Assembly (NCBI RefSeq): GCF_023168145.1
Contig: NZ_BQYK01000001.1
Location: 216,092-280,091 of the forward strand
DNA: 64,000 nt
DNA from: Sporosarcina sp. NCCP-2222
GTDB lineage: Bacteria; Bacillota; Bacilli; Bacillales_A; Planococcaceae
Direction of reading: 5' to 3'
This document shows, piece after piece, positions 1 to 8,771 of the stretch. A program made the position numbers and the translations under genes. The notes under the pieces were generated by a model that was given only the letters and a program-made list of their open reading frames with translations, had not been told where the DNA came from and made no database searches. Every line of letters starts with the position of its first letter. Within the stretch, counting starts at the first letter, position 1.

Positions 1-31
1 GCGCATATATTTCCCGCAGGGGGGATATATG

Positions 32-358
32 ATGAGAACTTTACTTGCGGCCATTATCCTGTTTCTTATTTTTCACATTCTTAAAGAGGATCTGACAGAC
101 GGCACGATTCCACTCGCTTCTTTCTTTGCAGAGGAAATACCTTGCGAAGAGGACAAGCAGGCTGTCATCCAGGTCAAGACGATTGATGGGGATACAATTG
201 AATCACTGTTCGCTTTATATCCGGATCCAAACCTTTCGTTTGTAGAGCGTTTATCCACTTTCTATTCCCTCAATCCTTACTTACAAAACCAGGAATTGAT
301 TGGCGGACTGTCAGTCAAGTTGCCAGTGTCGACAAATTCCGTCAATCTATGTGAATAA
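32..358 (+). CDS. yqfZ: YqfZ-like small LysM-like envelope protein
   Basis: Small protein of 108 residues that occupies the place of B. subtilis yqfZ directly before ispG. The first ~18 residues are hydrophobic (LLAAIILFLIFHIL) and look like a signal anchor. Residues ~48-100 resemble a LysM domain: DGDTIESLF at the start, a SLNPYL turn in the middle and GLSVKLPV as closing strand. Two ATGs occur at 29 and 32; the second is chosen because it lies 7 nt behind a GGGGGG ribosome site. A peptidoglycan-binding role outside the membrane is inferred from the fold only; the domain match is weak and was judged by eye. Confidence 0.7.
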   Translation: MRTLLAAIILFLIFHILKEDLTDGTIPLASFFAEEIPCEEDKQAVIQVKTIDGDTIESLFALYPDPNLSFVERLSTFYSLNPYLQNQELIGGLSVKLPVSTNSVNLCE

Positions 359-445
359 AGCAATTCCAAGTACTGTTCCTTTCTTTTTATCAGGTTGATT
401 GATAAAATGAGTAGGTAGATACGAGTTTTTAAGGAGAGAACATAA

Positions 446-1570
446 ATGAGTGAAATGATACACAGATCGAAAACACGTCCCGTCAAAGTCGGCAATCTGA
501 CAATCGGCGGAAGCAACGAGCTATTCATTCAAAGTATGGCGACAACAAAAACACATGATGTGGATGCAACAGTCGCGGAAATCCTGCGCCTCGAGGAAGC
601 CGGATGCCAAGTTGTGCGGGTCGCTTGCCCTGATGAACGGGCAGCTTATGCAATCGGAGAGATTAAGAAACGTATCAACATCCCTTTAGTTGTAGATATC
701 CATTTTGATTATAAATTAGCATTAATCGCCATCGAGCAAGGAGCGGATAAAATCCGGATCAATCCAGGAAATATCGGACGCCAGGAAAAAGTGGAGGCGG
801 TCGTTAAGGCAGCCAAAGCGAAAGGGATTCCGATCCGTATTGGAGTTAATGCGGGCTCCTTGGAAAAACACATTTTGAAAAAGTACGGCTATCCCACTGC
901 GGACGGCATGGTAGAGAGTGCCCTGCACCATATCAAGATTTTAGAAGACCTTGATTTCCACGACATTATCGTTTCCCTGAAAGCATCGGATGTCAATTTG
1001 GCGGTGGAAGCATATAAAAAAGCCGCTGCTGCTTTTGATTATCCATTGCATTTAGGCATCACGGAATCCGGAACTTTGTTTGCTGGTTCCATTAAAAGTG
1101 CTGCTGGACTTGGAACATTGCTTTCAGCCGGCATCGGGAATACACTGCGCGTATCGCTCAGTGCTGACCCAGTGCAGGAAGTAAAAGTGGCGCGGGAATT
1201 GCTGAAAGTGTTCGGCCTTTCATCCAACGCGGCAACATTAATTTCTTGCCCGACATGCGGCCGGATTGAAATCGACTTGATTTCCATCGCCAATGAAGTG
1301 GAAGAGTACATTTCCACTATTAAAGCCCCTATTAAAGTGGCAGTGCTTGGCTGTGCCGTCAACGGACCTGGTGAAGCACGTGAGGCAGACATCGGTATTG
1401 CAGGCGCACGCGGCGAAGGACTTTTGTTCATGAAAGGGAAAACAGTCCGTAAAGTACCGGAAGAGACAATGGTCGAAGAATTGAAAATGGAAATTGATAA
1501 AATCGCAGCGGAATACTTCGAAAAGAAACGTCAAGAGGAATTACAGCTTTCAGGTGGATCAGTTGAATGA
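446..1570 (+). CDS. ispG: 4-hydroxy-3-methylbut-2-en-1-yl diphosphate synthase (IspG)
   Basis: Makes HMBPP from methylerythritol cyclodiphosphate with a 4Fe-4S cluster, the next-to-last step of the MEP isoprenoid pathway in the cytosol. The barrel start [14 protein letters not shown] is near residue 30. The cluster ligands are visible as CPTC at about 268-271 and Cys near 303 in [10 protein letters not shown], followed by the conserved Glu. Length 374 fits the compact bacterial type. An AAGGAG sits 8-10 nt before the ATG. The last 4 nt overlap the next start codon (ATGA), so the two genes are translationally coupled. IspH, the following enzyme of the pathway, is encoded 6 kb further on. Confidence 0.98.
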   Translation: MSEMIHRSKTRPVKVGNLTIGGSNELFIQSMATTKTHDVDATVAEILRLEEAGCQVVRVACPDERAAYAIGEIKKRINIPLVVDIHFDYKLALIAIEQGADKIRINPGNIGRQEKVEAVVKAAKAKGIPIRIGVNAGSLEKHILKKYGYPTADGMVESALHHIKILEDLDFHDIIVSLKASDVNLAVEAYKKAAAAFDYPLHLGITESGTLFAGSIKSAAGLGTLLSAGIGNTLRVSLSADPVQEVKVARELLKVFGLSSNAATLISCPTCGRIEIDLISIANEVEEYISTIKAPIKVAVLGCAVNGPGEAREADIGIAGARGEGLLFMKGKTVRKVPEETMVEELKMEIDKIAAEYFEKKRQEELQLSGGSVE

Positions 1571-2148
1571 GGCGATTCCGTCTAGGCATCGACATCGATG
1601 GAACGGTTACCTGCCCGACATCGCTGCTGCCACATATTAATGAACGGTTTGGGTGCAATCTGGTGCTCGATCAAATTAAAGAGTACGACCTGACAAAAGC
1701 GTTTGATGTCGAAGAAGCCGAGTTCTACGAGTGGTACCGGCAGGCGGAGGAGCATATTTACAGAACCTCCCCTGCCCAAGAATTTGCGAAAGACATCTTA
1801 TCCAAATGGCAAGAGACATTTGAACTGTTCTATATTTCCGCTCGCGGTGAAAATGTCATGGATTGTACAGTGGATTGGTTTCAGCGAGAAGAAATTCCGT
1901 ATGACCATATCGAGCTGATTGGCAGCCACCATAAGATTGAGGCCGCCAAACAATTTGGTGTCCATTGTTTTTTTGAAGATAAGCATGATAACGCGGTCGC
2001 TCTTCATGAAGAGCTGAACATCCCTGTGTTTTTATTTGACACACCCTATAATCGTTCCGCTATACCCGAGGGAGTCATTCGGGTCACAGACTGGAACGAA
2101 GCAGATCAATGGTTGAAACGCCTCTTCCCGATTAAACAAACAATATAA
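1567..2148 (+). CDS. yqfW: HAD-family nucleotidase YqfW
   Basis: Predicted cytosolic HAD-superfamily phosphatase of the 5'(3')-deoxyribonucleotidase group (NT5C type), 193 residues. HAD motif I is DIDGTVT at residues 9-15 with both catalytic aspartates; motif II is the Ser of YISARGE near residue 95, and the acidic motif is [10 protein letters not shown] near 138-147. The gene overlaps ispG by 4 nt and ends at a strong hairpin, so the two form a short operon as in B. subtilis (there with yqfX, which I do not find here). Substrate is not determined from sequence; deoxynucleoside monophosphates are the family expectation. Confidence 0.88.
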   Translation: MRRFRLGIDIDGTVTCPTSLLPHINERFGCNLVLDQIKEYDLTKAFDVEEAEFYEWYRQAEEHIYRTSPAQEFAKDILSKWQETFELFYISARGENVMDCTVDWFQREEIPYDHIELIGSHHKIEAAKQFGVHCFFEDKHDNAVALHEELNIPVFLFDTPYNRSAIPEGVIRVTDWNEADQWLKRLFPIKQTI

Positions 2149-2150
2149 GA

Positions 2151-2195
2151 AAAAGGGTTGGACCAGAAAAGTCTTTCTGGCTCAGCCCTTTTTTC
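2151..2195 (+). terminator. Rho-independent terminator after yqfW
   Basis: The stem joins AAAAGGG...CCAGAAA with TTTCTGG...CCCTTTT around a 4-nt loop and is followed by TTTTTT. It starts 2 nt behind the yqfW stop and ends the ispG-yqfW transcript. Confidence 0.85.
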
Positions 2196-2308
2196 GTATT
2201 TTATTTACAGAGTGACAAACAGAAAGCAACAGCATGTTCACCCTTCTTTCATAGAAAAAAAAGATTACAGGCAAACTCCGAAGTTACTAGGTTCTCTACA
2301 ATCTAATT

Positions 2309-2355
2309 GGGCATGTGCTCTCCAAATAAAGGAGAGCACATGCCCTTTTTTCTTT
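2309..2355 (+). terminator. Perfect 15-bp hairpin with T-run between yqfW and zur
   Basis: A perfect 15-bp stem (arms 2309-2323 and 2331-2345, GGGCATGTGCTCTCC) with a 7-nt loop is followed on the plus strand by TTTTTTCTTT that runs into the zur stop codon. It reads as a plus-strand terminator although no gene lies between it and the yqfW terminator; on the minus strand it has no T-run but would still fold at the 3' end of the zur message. Confidence 0.75.
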
Positions 2356-2767
2356 AAGTTATACAAATTGGACATTTGCCGTATATCTCAAATTTATGGC
2401 CTTCCACTTCATAGCCTGACAGCTCATCGGTTACGATTTCCATGGGACAATGGGAAATGCTTCTCGTTTTGCCGCATTCCGTGCAAATAAAGTGGTGATG
2501 ATGATTCTTTGCATCACATTGCATTCTAAAATGCCGTTCGCCATTCAATTCGGTCTCTTCCAAAATCTTAAGTTCGGAAAACGTCGCCAAATTACGATAG
2601 ATTGTGTCATAACTGATTCCGGGATTGTCCTGAGCCATAAAATTACGGACTTCCATGGCCGACATATATTTGTCATGCGCTGCAAAATATTCAAGCAGCG
2701 TCTCTCTGTTTTTTGTCCGTTTAAATTGATGTTCGGATAAGATTCTCCATGCTTCATCAAGTGTCAT
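2354..2767 (-). CDS. zur: Zinc-responsive Fur-family repressor (Zur)
   Basis: DNA-binding repressor of zinc uptake, 137 residues. The winged helix lies in residues ~1-75 (DNPGISYDTIYRNLATF is the recognition helix region) and is followed by the metal-binding dimer domain with HHHHF and the structural zinc pairs CTEC and CPIC. The start at 2767 overlaps the znuB stop as ATGA and leaves a GGAGG about 10 nt upstream; a longer reading to 2809 would run into znuB without support. It is the last gene of znuC-znuB-zur, so the repressor is most likely autoregulated through the operator at 4463-4481. Assignment as Zur rather than Fur or PerR rests on the zinc transporter neighbours. Confidence 0.92.
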   Translation of the reverse strand: MTLDEAWRILSEHQFKRTKNRETLLEYFAAHDKYMSAMEVRNFMAQDNPGISYDTIYRNLATFSELKILEETELNGERHFRMQCDAKNHHHHFICTECGKTRSISHCPMEIVTDELSGYEVEGHKFEIYGKCPICIT

Positions 2768-3630
2768 ACCACATCCGCCTCCCCTTTTGTTCTGACCATT
2801 TTCTGCCACGTCTTTTTAAAGAGTAATACAAGCAATAAAATGATGACTGATGTAATAACGATTGTACCACCAGGCGCGATATCCAAATAATATGCGGAAA
2901 CCAAACCAATCAGGACAGACAATTCACCTATGGCGATCGAATAGAGCATAGCCCCTTTAAAACTCTTTGCCAATTGGATTGCAGCAGCAACCGGCAATGT
3001 CATCAAAGAGGAAACAAGCAAGATCCCGACAATCCTCATGGAAGCCCCAATGACAAGTGCTACGATAATCATAAAGATTGTTTGGATCAATTTCCCCTGC
3101 ACGCCAGAAACTTTTGCATACTCCCGGTCGAACGAAAGGGCAAACAATTCCTTATAAAAGAAATAGACGAATCCGATGACACAAAGCGCAATAAAAGCGA
3201 CAATCCCTAAGTCTTGCCGGCTTACCGCAGAGACTGAGCCGAACAAATATCCGACAAGATCCGTCCCAAACCCCTTGGCGAGGGAAATAAAGATTGCACC
3301 AACTCCGATGCCTGCTGACAGGATGATCGGGATGGCCAGTTCCTCGAAATGACGATAAGCCCCCCGTAGCCGCTCGATTAATAAGGAGCCGCCCACCGCC
3401 GCGGCCATTCCTAGATATATAGGATTCAGCGCCGACAAGAACAACACCTGCTGGCTCAAATACAGACTTCCCGCTATCCCGGCCAGGGCCACATGGCTCA
3501 ATGCGTCCGCAATAAGCGCCAGACGCCTGACAACAATAAACAAGCCAAGCAATGGAGCGATGATACCAATGATAATACCCGATAAAAATGCATTTTGAAG
3601 AAATTCATAATTAAAAATGGCTTCGATCAT
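2764..3630 (-). CDS. znuB: Zinc ABC transporter permease (ZnuB/AdcB type)
   Basis: Integral membrane subunit of a high-affinity zinc ABC importer, 288 residues, ABC-3 family. About eight hydrophobic helices are visible, with the family sequence LIADALSHVALAGIAG near residues 40-55 and an Asp/Gly-rich coupling region in the middle. The start overlaps the znuC stop by 4 nt (ATGA) and has GGGAGG in front. The matching substrate-binding lipoprotein (znuA/adcA) is not in this window, so it must be encoded elsewhere. The same znuC-znuB-zur order next to nfo is known from Listeria (zurA-zurM-zurR). Confidence 0.95.
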   Translation of the reverse strand: MIEAIFNYEFLQNAFLSGIIIGIIAPLLGLFIVVRRLALIADALSHVALAGIAGSLYLSQQVLFLSALNPIYLGMAAAVGGSLLIERLRGAYRHFEELAIPIILSAGIGVGAIFISLAKGFGTDLVGYLFGSVSAVSRQDLGIVAFIALCVIGFVYFFYKELFALSFDREYAKVSGVQGKLIQTIFMIIVALVIGASMRIVGILLVSSLMTLPVAAAIQLAKSFKGAMLYSIAIGELSVLIGLVSAYYLDIAPGGTIVITSVIILLLVLLFKKTWQKMVRTKGEADVV

Positions 3631-4397
3631 CTTTCCGCCTCCCGATCACTTTGATGGACTCTGCGCACTGGATGTCCATACCAGTTGGAGATGTCGATAT
3701 CGTCCATCTTCTTATAATCAGACTGTACTCCATGGAAATGAATCGTCCGATTCAGGCATGCGACATGCGAGGCTAGATCGGTGACAATATCAATCTCATG
3801 AGTCACGAGGAGAATGGCAATTCCATGTTCACGGTTGAGCGTTTGAAGCATAGAATAGAAAGACGCGATATTTTGCTGGTCGATCCCTACTGTCGGTTCA
3901 TCCATAATAAGGAGATCTGGTTTTCCGACGAGCGCTCTGGCAATGAAGACCCGTTGCTGTTGGCCACCGGAAAGTTCACCGATCGGGCGGGAATGATATG
4001 GATCCATCTTGACAATTTTTAAAGCTTCCATTGCCTGCTGATCGTCCCTTTTTGTAAAGCGCTTGAATAAGCCGGTCTTACGGGTCAAACCACTTCGGAC
4101 TACTTCTAAGACAGTGGCCGGAAAACCCGAATTAAACGCATTCGACTTTTGGGAAACATATCCGATCCGCTCACGCTGACGAAAGGATGACATCTCTTCG
4201 CCAAACAGTTTGATCGAACCGCTGCTTGGTTTTATCAAACCCAAAATAAGCTTGATCAGCGTAGACTTACCCGAACCATTCGGTCCAATTAAGGCCCAAA
4301 ATTCCCCTTCCTTGACTTCTAATGATATATGTTCAAGGACATCCGTATGGTCATACGTAAAACTGACATCCTTGCATTCAATAATTGTATTCTTCAT
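3627..4397 (-). CDS. znuC: Zinc ABC transporter ATP-binding protein (ZnuC/AdcC type)
   Basis: ATPase subunit of the zinc importer, 256 residues. Walker A is GPNGSGKST near residue 38, the ABC signature is LSGGQQQR near 145, Walker B is LLIMDEPTVGID near 165-176 and the switch His follows in LVTHEID. The start at 4397 (MKNTIIECKDVSF) is taken because GAGGG stands 8 nt before it; the open frame continues upstream through the operator region without a ribosome site. First gene of the zinc operon, driven by the promoter at 4494-4522 with the Zur box just downstream of the expected transcription start. Confidence 0.96.
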   Translation of the reverse strand: MKNTIIECKDVSFTYDHTDVLEHISLEVKEGEFWALIGPNGSGKSTLIKLILGLIKPSSGSIKLFGEEMSSFRQRERIGYVSQKSNAFNSGFPATVLEVVRSGLTRKTGLFKRFTKRDDQQAMEALKIVKMDPYHSRPIGELSGGQQQRVFIARALVGKPDLLIMDEPTVGIDQQNIASFYSMLQTLNREHGIAILLVTHEIDIVTDLASHVACLNRTIHFHGVQSDYKKMDDIDISNWYGHPVRRVHQSDREAER

Positions 4398-4462
4398 AGA
4401 CAAATCCCTCTCTATCAAAACAGGCGGTATCGCGTAAACCAGCCATAAACTATCCACAAATG

Positions 4463-4481
4463 AATAGTAACCGTTACGATT
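4463..4481. promoter_or_regulatory. Putative Zur operator upstream of znuC
   Basis: AATAGTAACCGTTACGATT is a 19-bp palindrome centred on 4472 with one mismatched pair. It resembles the known Bacillus Zur box (half site AATCGTAA around one central base). It lies immediately downstream of the predicted znuC transcription start, a position suited to repression. Confidence 0.8.
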
Positions 4482-4493
4482 TGTTGCCTATGT

Positions 4494-4522
4494 AGTATAG
4501 CGGAATTTCGGTCTTCTGACAA
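4494..4522 (-). promoter_or_regulatory. SigA promoter of znuC-znuB-zur
   Basis: On the minus strand TTGTCA (4522-4517), a 17-bp spacer and TATACT (4499-4494) form a near-consensus vegetative promoter facing znuC. The transcript would begin near 4487, right at the Zur box. Confidence 0.8.
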
Positions 4523-4546
4523 CATATTGAGAAGGAATGGTGTAAT

Positions 4547-4792
4547 TTGGAATTACTTCAGTTTATCAATCAATTGAAAACGTGCAGCGTTGAAGAAGCG
4601 CAACAGCTAGCCAGTACGCATGGCATTTCACTAAATGCAGAGGAAATCCAAGCGTTACGGCCCTTGTTAGATGAGATTTCGTTTCACTGGCTGTTTTCCG
4701 GCGTACCGGAAAGCTTTATCACCAAAGTGAAGCAAGCAGTCGGGGAGAAAAAAGGAGAAGAATTATTTAGAAGTTATTTGGATTTGATGTAA
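4547..4792 (+). CDS. yqfT: DUF2624 protein YqfT
   Basis: Small, probably cytosolic protein of 81 residues, homologous in position and appearance to B. subtilis YqfT (DUF2624), function unknown. It is mostly helical and acidic, with no membrane segment. Translation must begin at TTG 4547, because the in-frame alternatives are absent and the ATG and GTG just upstream are closed at once by TAA; AAGGA lies about 10 nt before the TTG. It is divergent from the zinc operon and convergent with nfo, with which it shares the hairpin at 4805-4840. Confidence 0.8.
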   Translation: MELLQFINQLKTCSVEEAQQLASTHGISLNAEEIQALRPLLDEISFHWLFSGVPESFITKVKQAVGEKKGEELFRSYLDLM

Positions 4793-4804
4793 CCGGATTA
4801 GAGG

Positions 4805-4840
4805 AGTAGAGCAGAATCTTTTTACGGATTCTCCTCTACT
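4805..4840. terminator. Hairpin between convergent yqfT and nfo
   Basis: Arms AGTAGAG/CTCTACT (7 bp) and AGAATC/GATTCT (6 bp) are separated by one mismatch and enclose a T-rich loop. The flanks are only moderately T-rich, so this is a likely but not strong terminator for both genes. Confidence 0.6.
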
Positions 4841-4887
4841 GCTTTCTAATGAATAATAACCGGTCATTTAGTTGTTCTAGAGTTGCT

Positions 4888-5781
4888 TCAAACAGTTTGC
4901 AATTCACTTTGGAATGTTTTTGTCCGGAGCATTTCAATCTCTTTTTCATATGGAGCCTTTTTATTTTTGGCATCTGTCCCAATGAATGGAGTTTCCAATA
5001 TTTTTGGAACCGATTGAAACTCTGGATGATGGACGATATAGCATAAAGGCTCAAACCCGATATGGCCGAAGCCAATGTTCTCGTGGCGATCCTTCATAGC
5101 GCCGCATTCGTTTTTGCTGTCATTGACATGGATAACGGAAATTCGGTCTTTGCCAACAATCCGGTCAAATTCATCCAGAACTCCATCAAAATCGTTTACG
5201 ATATCGTATCCCGCGTCGTGCACATGGCACGTATCGAAGCAGACAGACAAGCGCTCATTGTTTGAGACGCCGTCGATTATCCGCGCGAGCTCCTCAAAAT
5301 TCCTGCCGCACTCGCTTCCTTTTCCGGCCATCGTTTCCAAGGCGATCCGCACAGTTGAATCATCGGACAAGACTTCATTTAATCCCTCAATGATCTTGGC
5401 AATTCCAGCTTCTGCACCTGCCCCTACATGGGCACCTGGATGAAGTACAATCTGATTGACTCCAAGGGCCGCTGTCCGCTCGATTTCCTTCTGCAAGAAA
5501 TCCACTCCCAGGCGAAAAGTTTCCGGCTTGGTCGTATTGCCGATATTGATTATATACGGTGCATGTACCACAATATTTGACATTCCATTTTCTTGCATAT
5601 GGAGCTGTCCGGTCTCAATATTCAATTCCTCTATCGGTTTTCTTCGCGTATTTTGAGGAGCACCTGTATATATCATAAACGTGCTTGCCCCATAACTTGC
5701 AGCTTCCTTGCTTGAACCGAGCAACATCTCTTTGCCGCTCATCGATACGTGGGATCCTAACAGGATTGGTTGCTGTGTCAT
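4888..5781 (-). CDS. nfo: Endonuclease IV (Nfo)
   Basis: AP endonuclease that cuts 5' of abasic sites and removes 3' blocking groups in base excision repair, 297 residues, zinc-dependent TIM barrel. The metal ligands are visible in [10 protein letters not shown] (residues ~8-17), [53 protein letters not shown] and ILETPF. The start overlaps the cshB stop (ATGA); the nearest GGAG is about 15 nt upstream, so translation probably depends on coupling to cshB. Same neighbourhood as B. subtilis yqfS. Confidence 0.98.
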   Translation of the reverse strand: MTQQPILLGSHVSMSGKEMLLGSSKEAASYGASTFMIYTGAPQNTRRKPIEELNIETGQLHMQENGMSNIVVHAPYIINIGNTTKPETFRLGVDFLQKEIERTAALGVNQIVLHPGAHVGAGAEAGIAKIIEGLNEVLSDDSTVRIALETMAGKGSECGRNFEELARIIDGVSNNERLSVCFDTCHVHDAGYDIVNDFDGVLDEFDRIVGKDRISVIHVNDSKNECGAMKDRHENIGFGHIGFEPLCYIVHHPEFQSVPKILETPFIGTDAKNKKAPYEKEIEMLRTKTFQSELQTV

Positions 5782-7073
5782 TTTTTACGTTTCAATCTCC
5801 TTTCCCTCTTTTTGAAGCTTTCCATCTCTCTGGCCATTTTCTTTTTATAGCCCGGTTTCACTTTATCCGGCTTTCTGACATAGGAAGCCGCTTTCCGATC
5901 AAGATCGTCCGTTTCTTTGACTCTTCTTTTTCGTGCATGGCGCTCCTTCACTTCTTGCCATTCGCCGTTCTTTATATCTTCATGGATAAATGGAATGCCT
6001 AATTTTTCAATTTGCACAATTTTATCATCTTCAGAAGGCTCGTATAACGTAATGGCGATTCCTTCTAATCCAGCACGCGCCGTCCGGCCTACCCGGTGAA
6101 TGAAAAACTCCAGATCCTCCGGCAATTCATAGTTAATGACATGGCTGACGCCTGGAATATCTATACCTCTGGCCGCCAAGTCGGTCGCAACAATATATTG
6201 GAATTCCAAATCGCGCACTTGCTTCATCATGCGCGTTCTTTCACGCGGCGTGAGATCTCCATGGATACGGCCAGCTTTGATGCCATGTCCCGAGAGGTAA
6301 TCAGCTATTTCATCCGCATGTTGCTTTGTATTCGTGAAAACAATAGCTAAATACGGATTAATCCCGTTCAAAACCTGCAGCAGCTTCTTCTTCCGGTCCA
6401 TCGAACGAACCGGAACGAGCGAATAATGCATGCCTTCTGTTAAAGGTTTCCGTTTGCCAATTTGGATATGGACCGGAGAATCCATATATTTCGCAAGGAA
6501 GGGCTTCAGCTTTTCAGGAATAGTAGCTGAAAAAACGTACATTTCCAGATTAGCTGGCATCCGTGCTGCAAACTGATCGATATCTTCAATGAAGCCCATG
6601 TCAAATGCCAAGTCGGCTTCATCAATTACGAGAATGGAAGCTGTGTGGACTCCTAGTGCTCCATTATCCGCCATATCTCGAATCCGACCTGGCGTTCCGA
6701 CGACAACATGTGGAGCCGACTTCAGTTTACCGATTGTTCTCTGCTTGTCAGTTCCACCGATCAGCAAAGCGCTCCGTATTTCCGTTCCTTCTGTCAGTTT
6801 GTTCAGCTCTGTGAACAACTGCGTCGCCAGCTCACGTGTAGGAGCCGTAATGACAGCTTGGAGCTGCTCAGTATCTATCTCCATTCTCTCGACAATCGGA
6901 ATAAGGAAGCTATGCGACTTTCCTGTTCCGGTATGTGCTTGGCCAATTGCCTTCGACCCTTTGAGAATGAGTGGTATCATCTCTTTTTGTATTGGTGTCG
7001 GTTCGATAAAACCGAGACGGGAAATGGCATCCCGTAAAAATGGTTTAAATTGATAATCTGTATATTTAGACAT
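5778..7073 (-). CDS. cshB: DEAD-box RNA helicase CshB
   Basis: ATP-dependent RNA helicase, 431 residues, expected to act in cold-adapted RNA folding and decay. All core motifs are present in order: PTPIQ (Q motif), AHTGTGKS (I), PTRELA (Ia), TPGR (Ib), DEAD (II), SAT (III), [10 protein letters not shown] (V) and HRVGRTARA (VI). The C-terminal ~60 residues are very basic ([17 protein letters not shown]), typical of CshB. AGGAGG stands 7 nt before the ATG. It heads a two-gene unit with nfo and is divergent from yqfQ. Confidence 0.95.
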   Translation of the reverse strand: MSKYTDYQFKPFLRDAISRLGFIEPTPIQKEMIPLILKGSKAIGQAHTGTGKSHSFLIPIVERMEIDTEQLQAVITAPTRELATQLFTELNKLTEGTEIRSALLIGGTDKQRTIGKLKSAPHVVVGTPGRIRDMADNGALGVHTASILVIDEADLAFDMGFIEDIDQFAARMPANLEMYVFSATIPEKLKPFLAKYMDSPVHIQIGKRKPLTEGMHYSLVPVRSMDRKKKLLQVLNGINPYLAIVFTNTKQHADEIADYLSGHGIKAGRIHGDLTPRERTRMMKQVRDLEFQYIVATDLAARGIDIPGVSHVINYELPEDLEFFIHRVGRTARAGLEGIAITLYEPSEDDKIVQIEKLGIPFIHEDIKNGEWQEVKERHARKRRVKETDDLDRKAASYVRKPDKVKPGYKKKMAREMESFKKRERRLKRKK

Positions 7074-7184
7074 TGTATGCCTCCTAACATACTCTTATTG
7101 TAGCATGATTCCGTTCCGCCGTAAGTGAATTTCGCATACTATATAGCGTGAAGGTCAAAACCAATGAAAAGAAAGGGGTTCATA

Positions 7185-7634
7185 ATGAGATATCAATCCT
7201 TCTATCCATTCATGCGGCAACAGCAGTCATCCCCAATTGCCATGAGACCATCCGGGTTTGGCCCACAATTCCAGCCCGGAAACCAGCCAATGCCTCGACA
7301 GCCTTTCCCAGGCCCAGGCATGGGAAATCAATTTGGCGCCGCAGGCCAAGGAGCACCTGGTCAAAACACATCCAAAATGGAGATGTACATGCAGACTGCA
7401 AATCGTTTCATGAATACGGCGCAACAATACGCTCCGCTGATCCAGCAATTTGCTCCCATGATTCAAAACTTGCCGGCGATGTGGAAATTATATAAAGGGT
7501 TCCAATCGATTCCATCAGCCGGCACTGCCGCGCAAGGCGCAGCAAACGCAGCAGCGGCGGCAGCGCCAAGGGCAGCGGCCCGCGCTGCTGCAGGGGTTTC
7601 CACACCACGCATTTTCCAGCCTCCAACGATATAA
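7185..7634 (+). CDS. yqfQ: YqfQ/VrrA-like low-complexity protein
   Basis: Protein of 149 residues with a Pro/Gly/Gln/Met-rich first half (PGNQPMPRQPFPGPGMGNQF) and an Ala-rich tail (residues ~118-140, mostly Ala with a few Pro and Arg), separated by a helical core YMQTANRFMNTAQQYAPLI. It lies where B. subtilis has yqfQ and resembles the product of vrrA of B. anthracis, whose function is unknown. The ATG at 7185 is chosen because GGGG lies 6 nt upstream; an ATG at 7164 has no good ribosome site. The Ala codons are GCN-rich and raise local GC content. Confidence 0.8.
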   Translation: MRYQSFYPFMRQQQSSPIAMRPSGFGPQFQPGNQPMPRQPFPGPGMGNQFGAAGQGAPGQNTSKMEMYMQTANRFMNTAQQYAPLIQQFAPMIQNLPAMWKLYKGFQSIPSAGTAAQGAANAAAAAAPRAAARAAAGVSTPRIFQPPTI

Positions 7635-7697
7635 GTTTGAAACTCCGTTCAACTCCAACTATAATGGACATAGAGCCCATTAGAGGAGTGAGTTTCG

Positions 7698-8675
7698 ATG
7701 AAAGTATTAAAGATTTCCCCGAGGGGCTATTGCTACGGGGTTGTCGATGCAATGGTAATTGCAAGAAATGCAGCGCTCGACAAAACATTACCAAGGCCCA
7801 TTTATATCTTGGGCATGATTGTTCATAATAAACACGTTACTGATGCCTTCGAAGAGGATGGAATTATCACACTCGACGGCAAAGACCGCCTTGATATCCT
7901 GAACAAAGTGGAAACGGGCACCGTTATTTTCACAGCACACGGCGTCTCTCCTGAAGTTCGTGAACTGGCCCGCAGGAAAGGACTTGTCTCGATTGATGCA
8001 ACTTGTCCGGATGTCTCTGTCACCCATCATTTGATAGAAGAAAAAGTGGCAGAAGGATACGAGATTATATATATCGGGAAAAAATATCATCCGGAACCAG
8101 AAGGCGCAATCGGCATTGCACCGAATGCCGTTCATTTAATTGAAACGGTAGAAGATGTTGAGAAGACGACGATTGACAACAAGAAGCTGCTCGTGACAAA
8201 TCAAACGACTATGAGTCAGTGGGACGTTGCCCATATTATGGATGCTTTGAAGGAAAAGTATCCACACATTGAAGTTCATAAGGAAATTTGCCTTGCGACC
8301 CAAGTAAGACAGGAAGCTGTCGCTGAGCAAGCAGGAGAAGCTGATCTTCTAATTGTGGTGGGTGATCCTAAAAGCAATAACTCAAACCGCTTGACACAGG
8401 TGTCTGTGGAAATCGCCGGTACACCAGCTTATCGTGTTTCCGATGTAGCAGAAATTGAAATTGACTGGTTACACGGGGTCGAAACTGTCGCCGTTACTGC
8501 CGGAGCTTCCACCCCGACCATTGTAGTCCGGGAAGTGATCGCGTTTCTGGAGCAATTCAATCCAGAAGATCCTTCTACACACAATCCGGAACGCAAATTC
8601 AAACTGGAAAAGATACTTCCAAAAATCAAAAATCCGACTCCTGTTAATCGAATCGAGCCTTACGCAAAATTATAA
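7698..8675 (+). CDS. ispH: 4-hydroxy-3-methylbut-2-enyl diphosphate reductase (IspH)
   Basis: Last enzyme of the MEP pathway: reduces HMBPP to isopentenyl and dimethylallyl diphosphate with an Fe-S cluster, 325 residues, cytosolic. The three Cys ligands are in GYCYG (Cys12), DATCPD (near 103) and EICLATQ (near 197). The substrate-binding [10 protein letters not shown] and [10 protein letters not shown] are also visible. AGGAG lies 9-10 nt before the ATG. It is a single-gene unit ending in a clear terminator, convergent with the yqfO-trmK-cccA genes. Confidence 0.98.
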   Translation: MKVLKISPRGYCYGVVDAMVIARNAALDKTLPRPIYILGMIVHNKHVTDAFEEDGIITLDGKDRLDILNKVETGTVIFTAHGVSPEVRELARRKGLVSIDATCPDVSVTHHLIEEKVAEGYEIIYIGKKYHPEPEGAIGIAPNAVHLIETVEDVEKTTIDNKKLLVTNQTTMSQWDVAHIMDALKEKYPHIEVHKEICLATQVRQEAVAEQAGEADLLIVVGDPKSNNSNRLTQVSVEIAGTPAYRVSDVAEIEIDWLHGVETVAVTAGASTPTIVVREVIAFLEQFNPEDPSTHNPERKFKLEKILPKIKNPTPVNRIEPYAKL

Positions 8676-8701
8676 TGCCGTACAATCATCTGGAGAAGAT
8701 G

Positions 8702-8736
8702 AAAGCTGCCTTTTCTCAAAGAGGAGGCAGCTTTTT
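8702..8736 (+). terminator. Terminator after ispH
   Basis: AAAGCTGCC and GGCAGCTTT pair over a 15-nt loop and are followed by TT AATTT. It lies between convergent ispH and yqfO. Confidence 0.85.
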
Positions 8737-8771
8737 AATTTACTCGAATGAGTGCATTTCCAGACTATCTT

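Noticed and set aside
2158-2490. Plus-strand open frame of 110 codons between yqfW and zur
   Set aside because: It runs through two terminators and into the antisense of zur, and has no ribosome site.
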